A stretch of DNA of 64,000 bases from Nymphalis io (Eukaryota; Arthropoda; Insecta; Lepidoptera; Nymphalidae), in contig NC_065899.1 of NCBI RefSeq assembly GCF_905147045.1, forward strand, positions 3,422,501 through 3,486,500, in the 5' to 3' direction. Shown one piece after another: positions 62,160 through 64,000 of this stretch; position 1 is the stretch's first letter, and each line of letters begins with the position of its first letter. Position numbers and translations under genes: made by a program. The notes beneath the pieces were generated by a model that did not search any database, was not told where the DNA came from, and saw nothing but the letters and a program-made list of their open reading frames with translations.

Positions 62160-62345
62160 TCTAACTCGGGAATCTTAATCGAAAATTGCGGGCTCATACT
62201 CGGCGGTGAGGTAAAACATCGTGATAAAATTATAGGTGAGTAGGTTAAAATCTGATTAATGTTTATCCCAATCCGCATTGGAGCAGCGTGGTGGAATAAG
62301 CTCCAAATGATTTGGCTACCAGTGTAGTATTTACAGGTTATTACT
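62160..62345 (+). repeat. SINE S1, decayed
   Basis: The eroded head (ATCTTAATCGAAAATTGCGG), middle (GGTAAAACATCGTGA) and well-kept GGAGCAGCGTGGTGGAATAA are in S1 order. Confidence 0.65.
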
Positions 62346-63909
62346 TTAAATGATAATAAAATATTTTACAAATATATTTTTTTATTATTTATACATACTC
62401 GTACAACATAACAAGGATAAGTTTTGTTAGAATGTTACTAAAATTATGACAAGAATAAGCATATATTATATATATAAACAAGTACACAAGCATACACTCT
62501 TACTCACTAAGTAAAATTAACTTTTATGTTAAATGTGAATATACGGAAGTAATGCAAAATAAAAGAAATATAAATTAAATAAAAATATGTTCGTGTGGAA
62601 ATGAATCTGGAGAGCTCGGCGCTTAAGTGTCCAAACAATAAATGTTTTCAAAGTGTGGATTATGTAGATTATACTTCTGACGTGAAAGAATTAAAACGAG
62701 GCTGAATTGGATGTTTTCTCGGTACACTTATTTAATAAGGTATTACATTTCATAAAGCGTTTTGCATTAAAGCATAATTTAAAATTTCTGTAATAGTAAA
62801 CAAAAATACAAAAAAAAAAATTAACTTAATAAATTATTCCTATTAGAAGTACATATTATATTTTTTTGTTAATTTGTCCTAGAGAACTTGACTTTTCTTA
62901 ATAATCTTATAAGGCAATTTGGTAATAAGCAATAAGTAATAATAAGTATATAGCGAATAATGTACAAGCTTATATTAATAAACTTATTGTATGTTAAAAT
63001 ATAAATATATATATATAAACAAAACAAATATATATATATATTTGTTTTGTATTAAACAATTGCAGATGTATTTTTATTTCGAAAACTAAATGATAAATTA
63101 TTATTTTGAAATTTCAACATTTAAAATCTAAATTTATTTATTTACGTTAAACATTCATGATTTGGTAATACTGTATGAGAATCAAATTTATTCATACAAG
63201 GGTTTAGTTTTTTTCAGATATTATTTTTAAAACATAATAACAGAGAGATGCAATTAGTATTGCATACTTCGAACACGAAGTGGCGTGCTTGTGTTCTATT
63301 CTAATATATAGTATTTTATAGAATATTTTTTAAATACAATTAAAAATGTATTGTGAGGACTGCACTGTATAATTTTATTACAAAATACAAATCAACTCTA
63401 CGTTTTTGGCTGCGCTTCGACTCCTACCTAGGTTAAGTATTCTCAGCTATTCTTATAACTCTGGCTTAAATTATTTTATATTTTTAAAATAATCAAGAGA
63501 TTATTATGCTTCAGCGTTTTGTTATTCTGTAGTAGTACGACGTCGAGTACTCAATCTAGAGCTAAGTATTTTGACGTTTGCTTCATTGGAAACAAAATCA
63601 CAGTTGCTAAATTGCAAATTTTGTTTTACCATATTTTTTTTATTTATTTATTCCTAATGCAAATTTTACTCAGGAACAAGTTCGAGTGTTTTTATTACCG
63701 TAATAGTGAATTTGTTTTGCAAAATTAAAGTTGCTTTTCGTTTTGATAGATTAATATGGTGGCGTATAAAGATATAAAATCAAGTAAATATTTTGAAATC
63801 AATTTATTTTGTGAGATTGTTTTAAGTGTAATAGCACTTCCATGCAAAGCCTTTTTATATCTTATTTTACTTCGTTTGGGTGTTGAAGATTTATGCTTCA
63901 TGTTTCCAA
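62346..63909. other. Intergenic, nothing recognised apart from the palindrome
   Basis: Very AT-rich; short open frames near 63519-63959 lack features. Confidence 0.6.
63019..63050. repeat. 32-bp perfect palindrome
   Basis: ACAAAACAAATATATA is followed directly by its reverse complement, forming a cruciform-prone AT palindrome. Confidence 0.8.
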
Positions 63910-64000
63910 AAAAAAAGCAGGCCAGCAGCATCCCAGCTTACTGTACTATTATATTATAGTATTTCCCCTTTGAATCGCAATTACAATCCTTTGGGAGAAA
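63910..64000 (+). repeat. Unnamed repeat family G, cut by the window end
   Basis: CCCCTTTGAATCGCAATTAC then AATCCTTTGGGAGAAA parallels the interior of the copy at 56538. Sequence beyond the window is needed to see the rest. Confidence 0.5.

Noticed and set aside
1..64000. CRISPR array, prophage, bacterial operons or endogenous virus genes
   Set aside because: No spaced repeat arrays, no prokaryotic gene packing, and no viral gene recognised; the reverse transcriptase present is from a non-LTR retrotransposon.

Overview
The window looks like AT-rich, intron-bearing insect nuclear DNA, almost certainly from a butterfly or moth. The evidence is short GT-AG introns, several tRNA-headed SINE families and LINE fragments of types common in Lepidoptera, and recurrent decayed repeats typical of that order. 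No bacterial, organellar, CRISPR or viral signature was recognised.

Only one gene is complete enough to annotate with confidence: an eight-exon class A (rhodopsin-like) seven-transmembrane receptor on the + strand, 45205-48758. All seven introns have GT-AG ends and the junctions keep frame. It has DRY and NPxxY motifs and the extracellular cysteine pair. It lacks the aspartate used by amine receptors in helix 3 and the tryptophan of the CWxP motif in helix 6, so it is best called an orphan receptor. Its last exon stops at an in-frame TGA, yet the same frame then stays open for 140 codons to 49181. That is the most interesting observation here.

The rest is intergenic or intronic sequence dense in retroposons. 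26.5-28.7 kb holds two non-LTR retrotransposons of different families, one inserted inside the other with a 5-bp target duplication. RTE-type LINE 3' stubs lie at 15.0 and 29.6 kb, and other LINE 3' ends at about 31.0, 41.1 and 44.2 kb. Three tRNA-headed SINE families and one poly(A) retroposon family are scattered throughout. Several copies have readable target-site duplications, and at 61.1-61.6 kb a younger SINE sits inside an older one. Two further short repeat families (10.4/33.2/56.5/63.9 kb and 2.5/28.9 kb) could not be named.

Three places hint at genes that cannot be completed: a TATA-box promoter followed by a four-codon first exon (22915-22973, +), a GC-rich splice-bounded block with one in-frame stop (1690-1800, +), and a frame-disrupted coding-like stretch (about 54626-54970, -). 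Long stretches between these features show only AT-rich unique-looking DNA.
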